From Bacillota bacterium (GTDB taxonomy: Bacteria > Bacillota > Clostridia > Lachnospirales > Cellulosilyticaceae), in contig JAEXBC010000409.1 of assembly GCA_023457875.1 (NCBI GenBank), positions 1 through 5,474 of the forward strand: a stretch of DNA of 5,474 nt, read 5' to 3'. The notes under the pieces were generated by a model, which worked only from the letters and a program-made list of their open reading frames with translations, did not search any database and was not told where the DNA came from. This document shows, one piece after another, positions 5,324 to 5,474 of this stretch (its first letter is position 1; each line of letters opens with the position of its first letter). Both the position numbers and the translations under genes were made by a program.

Positions 5324-5474
5324 TAGTATGACATTTTTCACAGGGAAAATGATTTGAAATGCAGAGTGACAGATCACAACGATTCACTTCTGATACATAA
5401 AAGGCACCCCATTCAATAATTTTGGTCATTACTGGGACAAAGCTTTCTCCAGTTGCGGTTAACGAGTATTCTAC
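5310..5474 (-). CDS. HxlR-family transcriptional regulator, C-terminal part (partial)
   Basis: The minus strand is open from the right edge of the window to a TGA at 5312-5310 and encodes 54 residues. It begins VEYSLTATGESFVPVMTKIIEWG, which matches the end of the HxlR winged-helix domain: the wing strand 'VEYSLTxxG' followed by the dimerisation helix 'LxPVLxxLxxWG'. HxlR proteins are MarR-like dimeric repressors or activators that often respond to reactive electrophiles or redox change. The tail after the helix contains five cysteines, including PCEKCH near the end; a Cys-x-x-Cys there is not something I expect in the core family and could be redox- or metal-linked. The N-terminal recognition helix lies outside the window. 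It converges on the GNAT gene, with the coding ends overlapping by 14 bp. Confidence 0.8.
   Translation of the reverse strand, partial: VEYSLTATGESFVPVMTKIIEWGAFYVSEVNRCDLSLCISNHFPCEKCHTTIST

Noticed and set aside
5332..5351. Hairpin CATTTTTC/GGAAAATG with a 4-nt loop after the GNAT gene
   Set aside because: The stem has one G-U pair, few G-C pairs and no T-run on either strand, and it lies inside the HxlR coding sequence. It is not a convincing terminator.

Overview
The window is AT-rich, with strong AGGAGG-type ribosome binding sites, short intergenic gaps, and proteins typical of low-GC Gram-positive anaerobes. These include a clostridial-style ECF sigma/anti-sigma pair, a short XRE regulator whose C-terminus reads DLFWEE, an AraC regulator with a GyrI-like domain, and an HxlR regulator. 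I read it as chromosomal accessory sequence from a Clostridia member, perhaps Lachnospiraceae or a Clostridium relative. This rests on protein character, not on a marker gene. TGG is used for tryptophan throughout, so the standard code applies. I see no tRNA, rRNA, insertion sequence or CRISPR array.

Layout. Positions 2-67 hold the last 21 codons of a + strand gene, possibly a helix-turn-helix protein. Positions 120-1406 (- strand) hold an ECF sigma factor followed by a six-helix membrane anti-sigma factor with a zinc-binding N-terminus. The sigma gene carries an in-frame TGA exactly between its region 2 and region 4 domains. A gap of about 360 bp follows, holding divergent promoters. Positions 1767-2455 (+) are a translationally coupled pair: a 66-residue XRE regulator and a four-helix membrane protein. 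Their promoter is bracketed by a perfect 10-bp inverted repeat. Positions 2548-3438 (+) encode an AraC/GyrI-like regulator followed by a strong intrinsic terminator. Positions 3576-5323 (+) hold a stand-alone condensation-type acyltransferase-like protein (HHLVGDG motif) and a GNAT acetyltransferase, probably one transcript. Positions 5310-5474 (-) are the C-terminal end of an HxlR-family regulator that converges on the GNAT gene and overlaps its 3' end by 14 bp.

How it fits together. This is a regulator-dense stretch: an ECF sigma system, XRE, AraC and HxlR, possibly a further HTH protein at the left edge, plus two acyl-transfer enzymes. The genes look like several independent small units, not one pathway. 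The strongest points for a second look are the domain-exact nonsense codon in the sigma gene, the inverted repeat around the XRE promoter, and a well-formed internal ribosome binding site and ATG at the start of the GyrI-like domain in the AraC gene. I do not see convincing evidence of a wholly new multi-gene system.
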